A program made the position numbers and the translations under genes. A stretch of DNA of 15,799 bases from Pseudomonadota bacterium. GTDB lineage: Bacteria > Pseudomonadota > Alphaproteobacteria > Rhizobiales > Xanthobacteraceae. Under the pieces are notes generated by a model. That model worked only from the letters and a program-made list of their open reading frames with translations. It had not been told where the DNA came from and did no database searches. The stretch is taken from contig JAEZMT010000307.1 in NCBI GenBank assembly GCA_023442085.1, positions 1 through 15,799 on the forward strand, read 5' to 3'. Below are positions 6,691-12,827 of this stretch, in pieces. Every line of letters begins with the position of its first letter. Position 1 is the stretch's first letter.

Positions 6691-7512
6691 TCAGCGGTCT
6701 TCCCAGGCCGCGGGACGTTTTTCGAGGACCGCCGAAATGCCTTCGTCCGCGTCGCGGGCCAGCATGTTCTCGGCCATGACGCGGGACGCATAAGCATAGG
6801 CGTCGTCGAGGCCCAGCTCGACCTGCGCGTAGAAGGCCGCCTTGCCGAGCTTCACGGGCACTTGAGATTTGTCCGCGATTTTGCGGGCGAGGCCCTGCGC
6901 GGCCGCAAGCGCGTCTCCCGCGGGCACGACCCGGTTGACGAGGCCCATGCGAAGGGCGTCGTCCGCCTCGGTCCAGTCGCCAAGCAGCAGCATCTCCATG
7001 GCGTGCTTGCGGGAGAGATTGCGCGACAGCGCCACCATGGGCGTGTGGCAGAACAGGCCGATGTTGACGCCCGGCGTGCAGAAGCGCGCCTTGTCGCCGG
7101 CGACCGCCAGGTCGCAGCTCGCCACCAGCTGGCAACCGGCGGCGGTCGCCATGCCCTCCACGGCGGCGATCACCGGCTGGGGCAGGCGCACGATGGCCGT
7201 CATCAGCGTGGCGCAGCGCTTCAGCACGTCCTCGAAATAGGCGCGGCCGCGATCCGGGTCGGAACGATGCGCCTGGATCTCCTTCAGGTCATGCCCGGCG
7301 GAATAGACGGGTCCTTCCGCCGCGAGCACCACGGCGCGGGGGGAGGGATCGGCCGCAACCTCGGCCAATGCGGCCGTGAGCGCCGCCATCATGGCCTCCG
7401 ACAGGGAATTGCGCTGCGCCGGCCGCGCGAGCGTCAGCGTCACGACTCCGGCATCGTCGAAGCGCGTGACGGGCGAGGGCAGGGCGGCATTCACGGCGGC
7501 TGTCGCTGGCAC
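6691..7512 (-). CDS. Enoyl-CoA hydratase/isomerase family protein, ECHDC3-like
   Basis: A 273-residue crotonase-fold protein. SAGHDLKE (71-78) is the CoA-binding loop in the form typical of the ECHDC3 branch, and AAGCQLVASCDLAVAG (124-139) is the oxyanion-hole region. The two glutamates that hydrate enoyl-CoA in classic crotonases align with Q128 (GCQL) and G148 (TPGVNIGLF), so ordinary hydratase activity is unlikely; the same replacements are characteristic of ECHDC3-type proteins, whose reaction is not well established. The start is GTG at 7512, with AAGGA seven bases upstream; the next ATG, at codon 41, would cut the first beta strand. It is divergent from a thioesterase gene, hinting at shared acyl-CoA metabolism. 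The co-polymerase-like gene starts 83 bases after its stop and could be cotranscribed. Confidence 0.88.
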   Translation of the reverse strand: MPATAAVNAALPSPVTRFDDAGVVTLTLARPAQRNSLSEAMMAALTAALAEVAADPSPRAVVLAAEGPVYSAGHDLKEIQAHRSDPDRGRAYFEDVLKRCATLMTAIVRLPQPVIAAVEGMATAAGCQLVASCDLAVAGDKARFCTPGVNIGLFCHTPMVALSRNLSRKHAMEMLLLGDWTEADDALRMGLVNRVVPAGDALAAAQGLARKIADKSQVPVKLGKAAFYAQVELGLDDAYAYASRVMAENMLARDADEGISAVLEKRPAAWEDR

Positions 7513-7537
7513 GTTATTTTCCTTGGCGGTTCCGGAT

Positions 7538-7564
7538 TTGACGATCCGGCCGCTATCCTATTCA
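7538..7564 (+). promoter_or_regulatory. Weak candidate promoter of the thioesterase gene
   Basis: TTGACG (7538-7543) matches the -35 consensus in five of six bases. The nearest -10-like hexamer is TATTCA (7559-7564) at a short 15-base spacing. It lies in the 100-base divergent gap between the crotonase and thioesterase genes. Confidence 0.28.
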
Positions 7565-7612
7565 CAAGCGGCGTGCGGCGCGAGCCGGTGGCAGGGCAGG
7601 AGAGAGCGCGGG

Positions 7613-8059
7613 ATGACTGCGGCGCGGGATGTGGTGATGACGGTGAAGGAACTCGACGCCTTCCTCGCGGCCGAATTTCCCCAGGCCTTCGGGCCGGGAC
7701 GCGCCCACCATGTGGAGCGTGTGGGCCTCAAGACCGCGACCGTGCGCCTCGATGCAGACGAAAGCCACCTGCGTCCCGGCGGCACCATCTCGGGGCCGGC
7801 CATGATGGCGCTCGCGGATGTGGCCGTCTATGTGGCGCTGCTCGCGCAGATCGGGCCCGTGGCGCTGGCTGTGACGACGAACCTCTCCATCAATTTCCTG
7901 CGCAAGCCCGCGCCCGGCCCGCTGTTCGGCGATGCCCGCATCATCAAGCTGGGCAAGCGACTCGCGGTCGGAGAGGTTGGCATCCGCGGACCGGGGGATG
8001 ACGAACTGGTCGCGCATTGCGTTGCGACCTACTCGATCCCGGATCGGCCGAAGGCGTGA
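7613..8059 (+). CDS. PaaI-type hotdog-fold thioesterase
   Basis: A 148-residue hotdog-fold protein expected to hydrolyse acyl-CoA thioesters in the cytosol. The family core HLRPGGTISGPAMMALAD (52-69) is the turn plus the long central helix that carries the active-site aspartate. It is followed by TTNLSINFLRKPAPG (88-102), the central strand typical of PaaI/4HBT proteins. The ATG at 7613 has AGGAG ten bases upstream; ATG 7637 is possible but has no ribosome site. The frame stays open upstream to 7376, but that part lies antisense to the divergent crotonase gene and is not coding. The substrate is unknown. Its own terminator (8096-8118) separates it from rplM. Confidence 0.86.
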   Translation: MTAARDVVMTVKELDAFLAAEFPQAFGPGRAHHVERVGLKTATVRLDADESHLRPGGTISGPAMMALADVAVYVALLAQIGPVALAVTTNLSINFLRKPAPGPLFGDARIIKLGKRLAVGEVGIRGPGDDELVAHCVATYSIPDRPKA

Positions 8060-8095
8060 TGGAAGCCAAGGCAATGCGAAAACGTGGGAATTTTG

Positions 8096-8118
8096 ATGGT
8101 GTTATTACACCATTTTTA
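8096..8118 (+). terminator. Rho-independent terminator of the thioesterase gene
   Basis: A 7-bp stem ATGGTGT (8096-8102) / ACACCAT (8107-8113) with loop TATT, followed by a run of Ts (8113-8117). It is AT-rich compared with the other terminators here. It lies 37 bases after the stop and well before the rplM promoter. Confidence 0.65.
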
Positions 8119-8159
8119 TAACCCTATGTTTTCGCTTTCGTTTTCATCCCGCATCTGCG

Positions 8160-8188
8160 TTGACGCGCGCGCCCCGCTCCACTAGAAG
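8160..8188 (+). promoter_or_regulatory. Sigma-70 promoter of rplM-rpsI
   Basis: TTGACG (8160-8165), exactly 17 bases, TAGAAG (8183-8188). Five of six and four of six consensus bases at ideal spacing make this the best promoter in the window. Transcription would start near 8195, giving a leader of about 63 bases that begins just before the hairpin at 8198. Confidence 0.65.
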
Positions 8189-8197
8189 CACCCTATC

Positions 8198-8237
8198 GTC
8201 GGACGCCGCTCGGTCCTCATGGGCTGGGCCGTCCGAC
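8198..8237 (+). promoter_or_regulatory. Leader hairpin of the rplM-rpsI mRNA, candidate autoregulatory site
   Basis: GTCGGACG (8198-8205) pairs perfectly with CGTCCGAC (8230-8237), enclosing 24 bases. The hairpin starts almost at the predicted transcription start and ends 20 bases before the rplM ATG. In E. coli, L13 represses its own operon through the 5' leader, so a ribosomal-protein binding site is a reasonable but unproved reading. Confidence 0.45.
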
Positions 8238-8257
8238 TTCTCATTCGGAATGATCCC

Positions 8258-8719
8258 ATGACGACGTATTCGGCCAAGCCCGCCGAAATCGAGAAGAAGT
8301 GGGTGGTGATCGACGCCAGCGGCCTTGTTGTCGGCCGGCTCGCGACCATCATCGCCATGCGCCTGAAGGGCAAGCACCTGCCCATCTACACCCCCCACGT
8401 GGATTGCGGCGACAATGTCGTCGTGGTCAACGCCGAGAAGGCGGTGTTCACGGGCCGCAAGAAGGACCAGAAGGTCTACTACCATCACACCGGCTATGCG
8501 GGCGGCATCAAGGAACGCACCGCGAAGTTCATTCTCGAGGGCCGCTTCCCGGAGCGGGTCATCGAGAAGGCGGTGGAGCGCATGCTCGCCCGCGGCCCGC
8601 TCGGCCGCAAGATCATGGGCAACCTGCGCGTCTACAAGGGCCCTGCCCACCCGCACGAGGCCCAGCAGCCGGTCGCCCTCGACGTGGCGGCTCTCAACCG
8701 CAAGAACGTGAGGAACTGA
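8258..8719 (+). CDS. rplM: 50S ribosomal protein L13
   Basis: A 153-residue early-assembly protein of the large ribosomal subunit. Recognised by KKWVVIDASGLVVGRLAT, GDNVVVVNAEKAVFTGRK, YYHHTGYAGGIKERTA and MLARGPLGRKIMGNLRVYKG, the core of L13. The ATG at 8258 gives the usual alphaproteobacterial N-terminus MTTYSAKPAEIEKKW. An in-frame ATG at 8219 would add 13 residues from inside the leader hairpin and is rejected. The ribosome site is weak (GGAA, seven bases away), in line with control at translation. It is the first gene of the rplM-rpsI operon; rpsI starts one base after its stop. Confidence 0.98.
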   Translation: MTTYSAKPAEIEKKWVVIDASGLVVGRLATIIAMRLKGKHLPIYTPHVDCGDNVVVVNAEKAVFTGRKKDQKVYYHHTGYAGGIKERTAKFILEGRFPERVIEKAVERMLARGPLGRKIMGNLRVYKGPAHPHEAQQPVALDVAALNRKNVRN

Positions 8720-8720
8720 C

Positions 8721-9200
8721 ATGGCCGAGGTTCTCCAGTCCCTCGACGCTCTCGGCGCAGCGACCGTCTCGGCCCAGCCCGAAGCCCCCGTTCATGTCCA
8801 GAAGCTGGACAAGTTCGGCCGCGCCTATGCCACCGGCAAGCGCAAGGACGCCGTGGCCCGCGTGTGGGTTCGCCCCGGCACCGGCAAGATCACCGTCAAT
8901 GACCGGGACATCGAGGTGTATTTCGCCCGTCCCGTGTTGCGCCTGATGATCAACCAGCCGTTCCAGGTCGCGGCCCGCGAAGGCCAGTATGACGTGGTCG
9001 CCACCGTGTCCGGCGGCGGTCTGTCCGGCCAGGCCGGCGCGCTGCGCCACGGCCTTTCCAAGGCGCTCACCTATTATGAGCCCGAGCTGCGCAGCCCCCT
9101 CAAGAAGGGCGGCTTCCTGACCCGCGACAGCCGCGTGGTCGAGCGCAAGAAGTACGGCCGCGCCAAGGCCCGCCGTTCGTTCCAGTTCTCGAAGCGCTGA
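8721..9200 (+). CDS. rpsI: 30S ribosomal protein S9
   Basis: A 159-residue S9. The core begins at about residue 34 (GRAYATGKRKDAVARVWVRPG) and contains GGGLSGQAGALRHGLSKAL (98-116) and LTRDSRVVERKKYGRAKARR (133-152). The C-terminal tail FSKR carries the terminal Lys-Arg that reaches the P-site tRNA. The first 33 residues are an N-terminal extension common in alphaproteobacteria. GAGGAA lies five bases before the ATG, at the end of rplM, so the two are coupled. The small stem GAAGCG/CGCTTC (9191-9207) overlaps the stop codon, just before the main terminator. Confidence 0.98.
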   Translation: MAEVLQSLDALGAATVSAQPEAPVHVQKLDKFGRAYATGKRKDAVARVWVRPGTGKITVNDRDIEVYFARPVLRLMINQPFQVAAREGQYDVVATVSGGGLSGQAGALRHGLSKALTYYEPELRSPLKKGGFLTRDSRVVERKKYGRAKARRSFQFSKR

Positions 9201-9230
9201 TCGCTTCGGTTTCAGGTTCGATGTTTTTGG

Positions 9231-9263
9231 AAGCGGCGGGGATGTCCCCGCCGCTTTCTTTTT
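9231..9263 (+). terminator. Rho-independent terminator of rplM-rpsI
   Basis: An 11-bp perfect stem AAGCGGCGGGG (9231-9241) / CCCCGCCGCTT (9246-9256) with loop ATGT is followed by TCTTTTT. It lies 30 bases after the rpsI stop. The minus strand lacks a strong T run here, so it mainly serves the ribosomal operon. Confidence 0.9.
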
Positions 9264-9299
9264 GTGTCCGCCTTTTTGTGTCCCGCGCGTCCGCAGCGA

Positions 9300-9671
9300 T
9301 CAGTCGAACCACTCGTCATGCGGGTCGAAGGCCGGGATCGGGATGTTGAGGATGCGCAGGCGGCCGATGGCGCGATGCCGGCAGCCCGGCTTGATGAAGA
9401 TGGACGTGAGCGGCGAGACCGGCACGCGCTCGCCGTCGAGCTCCATCTCCCCTTCGCCTTCGAGGATCACGTAAATCTCGGTCATGTGCTTGTGGTAGTG
9501 CACCCGCGCATCCTCGGTGATGTCGGTGAGGTGCACGGTCGCGAGCTTGTTGTCGTCCGTCCCGAACGCGCGGCGGGCGAAGCCGCAGGGGCAGGGCACG
9601 GCGGGAATCTCGTAGAGCCGCGAGATCATGTAGTTCGGCGCGGCGCTCGCGCTTCTGCTTGGCGTGCTCAT
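9300..9671 (-). CDS. Small cupin-domain protein
   Basis: A 123-residue single-domain cupin. Motif 1 is VHYHKHMTEIYVILEGEG (57-74), with metal-ligand candidates H58, H60 and E65. Motif 2 is FIKPGCRHRAIG (92-103), with H99 as the fourth ligand, so metal binding looks intact. The N-terminal CPCGFARRAFG (27-37) has two cysteines close together. The function is unknown; such proteins range from isomerases and dioxygenases to sugar or ligand binders. The ATG at 9671 is chosen for GGGAG six bases upstream; the frame continues upstream to 9908 but without homology-like sequence. A TTGACG (minus strand 9763-9758) may be its -35, with only a poor -10 (TTACTT). It converges on rpsI. Confidence 0.85.
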   Translation of the reverse strand: MSTPSRSASAAPNYMISRLYEIPAVPCPCGFARRAFGTDDNKLATVHLTDITEDARVHYHKHMTEIYVILEGEGEMELDGERVPVSPLTSIFIKPGCRHRAIGRLRILNIPIPAFDPHDEWFD

Positions 9672-9780
9672 GGCGGGCTCCCTGGGCGACGCCCGACGCG
9701 GCGTCCGGCTGCGTGGTCCAGCCTTGCCCACCAGAAGTAACGGCCGCCATCGACCGGCGTCAAACGCGCCACGCTTCCCA

Positions 9781-9810
9781 AAACGAAAAAGGCCGGGACG
9801 AAGCCCGGCC
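9781..9810 (-). terminator. Rho-independent terminator of the small exported protein gene
   Basis: Read on the minus strand, GGCCGGG/CCCGGCC (9810-9804 and 9797-9791) with a 6-base loop is followed by TTTTTCGTTT. It lies 21 bases after the stop at 9832. The tail and stem base are identical to those of the terminator at 5041-5068. Confidence 0.85.
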
Positions 9811-9831
9811 ATGGTCTGTATCGCGATGCGT

Positions 9832-10164
9832 TCAGAAGCTCGGCGTGTCGCCGTCCAGCGGGCTCCACTGACCATTGTTGGTCGGGTCGCCGGGAGGGCC
9901 GGAGCCATAGCCGCCGGTGAGGTCGGGCGGAAACACGTAGTCTTCGTTGCGGTCGTCGCCGATCTTTACATCGGGACGGATGGCCGGGCCGGGACCCGGG
10001 TCGAGGTAATTGCCCTGGGGAATGACGGGCAGCTGGATCACGCGAGGCGTCACCACGATGCGCTGCTGCGAGCTCTGGGCCAGCGCCTGGGCACCCGCCA
10101 TGGCGATGAGCGCGAGCAGCACACCGCCCGCCAGCCCATCCATCCTGAAGCTCATCTCTGCCAT
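9832..10164 (-). CDS. Hypothetical small exported protein, Pro/Gly-rich
   Basis: A 110-residue protein of no recognised family. A signal peptide is visible: hydrophobic core GLAGGVLLALIAMAGAQALA (10-29), with likely cleavage after ALA at residue 29. The mature 81 residues begin QSSQQRIVVTPRVIQLPVIP, then turn acidic and rich in Pro, Gly, Asp and Asn with no cysteine, and look disordered. It is probably periplasmic or envelope-associated. The start is uncertain: ATG 10164 is used here, ATG 10155 and ATG 10143 are alternatives, and an upstream TTG at 10194 is unlikely. None has a strong ribosome site. A good terminator after it supports a real transcription unit. It is divergent from the secreted phosphatase-like gene, with a 174-base gap. 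Confidence 0.7.
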   Translation of the reverse strand: MAEMSFRMDGLAGGVLLALIAMAGAQALAQSSQQRIVVTPRVIQLPVIPQGNYLDPGPGPAIRPDVKIGDDRNEDYVFPPDLTGGYGSGPPGDPTNNGQWSPLDGDTPSF

Positions 10165-10285
10165 CGCAGCGCCCCGCCTATTGCCGGTTCGCAAATCTCC
10201 GGCTGCCGCCTTGAAGCATGTTCGCGGCTGTGTGTGAAGAGGCGTGCGACGGCCGCTGGCGCGCCCGGTCGCGCATACCGCCGCA

Positions 10286-10315
10286 TTGGCGCGCAGGCCA
10301 GGACTCGGCTAGCGT
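10286..10315 (+). promoter_or_regulatory. Weak candidate promoter of the secreted phosphatase-like gene
   Basis: TTGGCG (10286-10291) followed at 17-18 bases by CTAGCG/TAGCGT (10309-10315). The leader to the ATG at 10339 would be about 20 bases. The -10 match is poor, so this is only a positional candidate. Confidence 0.25.
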
Positions 10316-10338
10316 CCCGCCATCTGGGAGTTCCGGCG

Positions 10339-11136
10339 ATGCAAACGTTCAGATCCCTCAAGCGGACGGTTCTCGCCGGCGGGCTCGCGCTCGCGGCGAT
10401 GTTCTCCGCGAGCCTCGTTGCGGCGCTGCCTGCCGCGGCGGTGCCGGCGCGTGTCATTCTCCTGCGGCACGGCGAGAAGGACGGCCCCCTCCAGCTCTGC
10501 AGCATCGGCCGGGAGCGGGCACGGGCGCTGGTGGATTATTACCTTGGAAAGAACGCCAAGAAGTCCCTTCTCAAGCCGGGCGAGGTGCCGACGGCCATCC
10601 TCGGACTTTCGCTCCACACGCTGGAGACCATCTATCACGTCGCCGATTCGTGGGAGCAGCCGGTCGTCTTCTATTCGGTGATGCCGGAGATGGTGGACGG
10701 CAAGCTGATCATCCGCCAGGACAAGCTGGCGGAGCGCAACCGGCAGGCGGTGCGCGATGTGTTCACCAAGCCGGAATGGGCGGGTGGCACGCTCATCATG
10801 AACTGGGAACACGACCACATCGCCCGTCCGCGCCTCGACATCGAGCTGACGGCAGCGCAAAGGGCGAAGGTGCAGGAAAAGCATCCGGGCCGGCCGGTGC
10901 CCACCAAGGCCACCACGCTCTTCGACCTCATGGATCTCGCCGGCATCAAGATGCCGGACGACTGGCCGGGCGATACCTACAACTATTTCTGGATCATCGA
11001 TTTCGACCAGCAGACCGGGCTGCCGTCGGCTTTCACCATGATCAAGCAGGAGTTCGGGCCGCCCTATGAAAACCTGCCCCAGAACGATTGGGGCCAGCCG
11101 GAGAACATCTCCGCGTCCGCCGGCTGCACCAAGTGA
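10339..11136 (+). CDS. Secreted histidine-phosphatase-like protein
   Basis: A 265-residue protein with an N-terminal signal peptide (basic FRSLKR, hydrophobic 11-30, likely cleavage near PAAA 31-34). It is followed directly by the phosphohistidine signature VILLRHGEK (39-47) of the histidine phosphatase superfamily. NWEHDHIA (155-162) is the likely second-histidine region. The usual second arginine of the SPLxRAxxTA motif is not seen; the matching stretch is LGLSLHTLETI (89-99). Activity is therefore uncertain. The rest of the domain is longer than in simple phosphoglycerate-mutase-like enzymes and ends in a DWGQPENISAS tail. GGGAG lies eight bases before the ATG. It is expected in the periplasm or outside the cell; the substrate is unknown. 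Confidence 0.78.
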   Translation: MQTFRSLKRTVLAGGLALAAMFSASLVAALPAAAVPARVILLRHGEKDGPLQLCSIGRERARALVDYYLGKNAKKSLLKPGEVPTAILGLSLHTLETIYHVADSWEQPVVFYSVMPEMVDGKLIIRQDKLAERNRQAVRDVFTKPEWAGGTLIMNWEHDHIARPRLDIELTAAQRAKVQEKHPGRPVPTKATTLFDLMDLAGIKMPDDWPGDTYNYFWIIDFDQQTGLPSAFTMIKQEFGPPYENLPQNDWGQPENISASAGCTK

Positions 11137-11177
11137 CGACCGCAGAGCGTGGCCGCTGCGAAAGGGCTGTGTGAACC

Positions 11178-11227
11178 GCGACAGGCGTGTCGTCTTCGGG
11201 CCAGACCGTGGGCCGGCCTGTCGCTTT
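11178..11227 (+). terminator. Large stem-loop, possible terminator of the phosphatase-like gene
   Basis: GCGACAGGC (11178-11186) pairs with GCCTGTCGC (11216-11224) over nine bases. The 29-base loop contains a second GGCC/GGCC stem (11199-11214). Only TTT follows, so termination may be weak. It lies between two convergent genes. Confidence 0.45.
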
Positions 11228-11237
11228 CCGCCGATTC

Positions 11238-11429
11238 CTATTTCTTGACCTTCCGCAGCATCATCTCGATGGCGGTGACGGATTCGGATACGTTCAGCCA
11301 GTTCTCCGCCTGCTCGTCATTCTTGAATTCGCGCCCGAGATTGATGGGTTCGTCGTGCCCGTCCACATGGAGGAAGCACGCCCACTTGCCGCTCGGCAAT
11401 TGCTCGACCGTGACCTTGTGGTCGGCCAT
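11238..11429 (-). CDS. Hypothetical 63-aa cytosolic protein
   Basis: A small soluble protein that begins MADHKVTVEQLPSGKWACFL and ends in the basic tail MLRKVKK. The alternating hydrophobic pattern KVTVEQLPSGKWACFLHVDG suggests a short antiparallel beta sheet, followed by an amphipathic helix (NDEQAENWLNVSESVTAIEM). No known domain is recognised. GAGGA lies about seven bases before the ATG at 11429, and codon use matches the neighbours. A much longer open frame upstream (to 12539) is the antisense of the AI-2E gene and is not coding. It is divergent from that gene and convergent with the phosphatase-like gene. Confidence 0.72.
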   Translation of the reverse strand: MADHKVTVEQLPSGKWACFLHVDGHDEPINLGREFKNDEQAENWLNVSESVTAIEMMLRKVKK

Positions 11430-11606
11430 GTTATGTCCTCGCCTTGTCCTTGTTGCTTCAGGGGCGGATGGTCGGACCGAAGCCGGCCCTCGCCCGGACC
11501 GCGCAATGCAATAGCCCTGCCATTGCAAGCCGAGCGGATAAGGCGTTCTCTCACCGATGGTGCGCGGCCGTGGAGCCGCCAGGGCAGCGGCCAGTTGGAC
11601 AGGACC

Positions 11607-12758
11607 ATGGAACGACCGCAGGAACGGCATTACGAACGGCGCCAGGATCGCCCGCCGGAGAGGGACGGCAGCGAGACCTTCGGCCCTGTGCTCCAGCTGG
11701 CGCTGCGGTTCGGCACGCTGGCGCTCCTGTTCGGCTGGTGCTTCACCATCGTCCAGCCTTTCCTGACCTCCATCCTGTGGGGGCTGATCATCGCCATCGC
11801 CTCCCACCCGCTCTTCACGCGCCTCTGCGCGACGCTCAACGGCCGCACGGCGGCAGCCGCCAGCCTGTTCGTGATCCTCGCTTTGGCGTTGCTGGTGCTG
11901 CCGGCGATGCTGCTCGCCGACACCCTTGTGAACAGCCTGAAGCTTCTGGCCCATCACATGGCTGACGGGACATTGCGCCTGCCGCCGCCTCCGGCTGCCG
12001 TGCGGGGCTGGTTCCTCGTCGGGGAGCCGCTCTACAGCTTCTGGATGCTGGCCTCGACCAACCTCGACCAGGCCATCAGCTCGGTCGCGTCCGAACTCAC
12101 CTGGGCGGGGAAGTGGATGCTCGGGTCGGCAACCGGCGTGTTGCTCGGCATCGTCGAATTCATTGTCGCCATCTTCGTTGCCGCGGTGCTGATGGCCAAC
12201 GCGGCGAGCGGCCAGCGGATCGCCGGAGATGTCGTCACGCGCCTCGCGGGTTCCGGCGGGCTCGGCTATTCGGACCTTGCCGTGCGCACCATCCGCAGCG
12301 TCAGCAAGGGTATCATCGGCGTTGCCCTGATCCAGGCGCTGTTGGCGGGGCTCGGCTTTCTCGCGGCGGACATTCCGGCCGCCGGCCTCCTGGCGCTGCT
12401 GTGTCTCATCATCGCCATCGTCCAGCTGCCGCTGGCCATCGTGCTGGTGCCGGTGGCGATCTACGCCTTCACTTTGCTCGATCCGGTACCGGCCGTGATC
12501 TTCGCCATCTGGTGCACCGGCGTCTCGCTCATCGAGCATGTCCTGCGGCCCATCATGCTGGGCCGTGGTGTGGACGTGCCGATGCTGGTGGTGTTCATCG
12601 GCGCCATCGGCGGACTGCTGTCATCGGGCGTGCTGGGCCTCTTCGTGGGCCCGGTGGTTCTGGCGCTGGGCTACACCCTCATCCTGCACTGGCTGGAGGC
12701 CGAGCCCGCCCGGCCCGCGGTGGAGCATCGCCGCGCCGATCGGCCGGCCGCAGAGTAA
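11607..12758 (+). CDS. AI-2E family transporter (PerM/YdiK type)
   Basis: A 383-residue polytopic inner-membrane permease with about eight hydrophobic segments (roughly 34-52, 54-68, 84-108, 172-198, 234-256, 258-290, 294-312, 324-362). Family hallmarks are GVALIQALLAGLGFLAADIP (238-257), LRPIMLGRGVDVPMLVVFIG (313-332) and GVLGLFVGPVVLALGYTL (341-358). The name comes from TqsA and autoinducer-2 export; many members move other substrates, so quorum sensing should not be assumed. The first 25 residues are charged and cytosolic. The ATG at 11607 has only a weak GGA site; the frame is open further upstream but reads as low-complexity sequence. The family is often 350-400 residues, so the length fits. 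It is followed after 69 bases by a diguanylate cyclase on the same strand. Confidence 0.9.
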   Translation: MERPQERHYERRQDRPPERDGSETFGPVLQLALRFGTLALLFGWCFTIVQPFLTSILWGLIIAIASHPLFTRLCATLNGRTAAAASLFVILALALLVLPAMLLADTLVNSLKLLAHHMADGTLRLPPPPAAVRGWFLVGEPLYSFWMLASTNLDQAISSVASELTWAGKWMLGSATGVLLGIVEFIVAIFVAAVLMANAASGQRIAGDVVTRLAGSGGLGYSDLAVRTIRSVSKGIIGVALIQALLAGLGFLAADIPAAGLLALLCLIIAIVQLPLAIVLVPVAIYAFTLLDPVPAVIFAIWCTGVSLIEHVLRPIMLGRGVDVPMLVVFIGAIGGLLSSGVLGLFVGPVVLALGYTLILHWLEAEPARPAVEHRRADRPAAE

Positions 12759-12827
12759 TTTTCGCATTTTGATCTTTGCTAAAAAATCGACGGCCGGGAT
12801 GGTGTAGATACCTCCGTGGTAAGGCTG

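Noticed and set aside
5558..6793. 411-codon plus-strand open frame opposite the co-polymerase-like gene
   Set aside because: The product is low-complexity and runs across the ribosome site and start of the real minus-strand gene; that gene has a good ribosome site, TM segments and a terminator.
6862..8001. 379-codon plus-strand frame over the crotonase and thioesterase genes
   Set aside because: It is a shadow of two recognised genes in other frames and has a composition typical of antisense GC-rich DNA.
8219..8257. Start of L13 at ATG 8219
   Set aside because: It adds 13 residues absent from L13 proteins and lies inside the leader hairpin; MTTYSAKPAE at 8258 is the usual start.
11238..12539. 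433-codon minus-strand frame extending upstream of the 63-aa gene
   Set aside because: Only the last 63 codons follow a ribosome site; the rest is antisense to the AI-2E permease and is Gln/Arg/Asp/His-rich.
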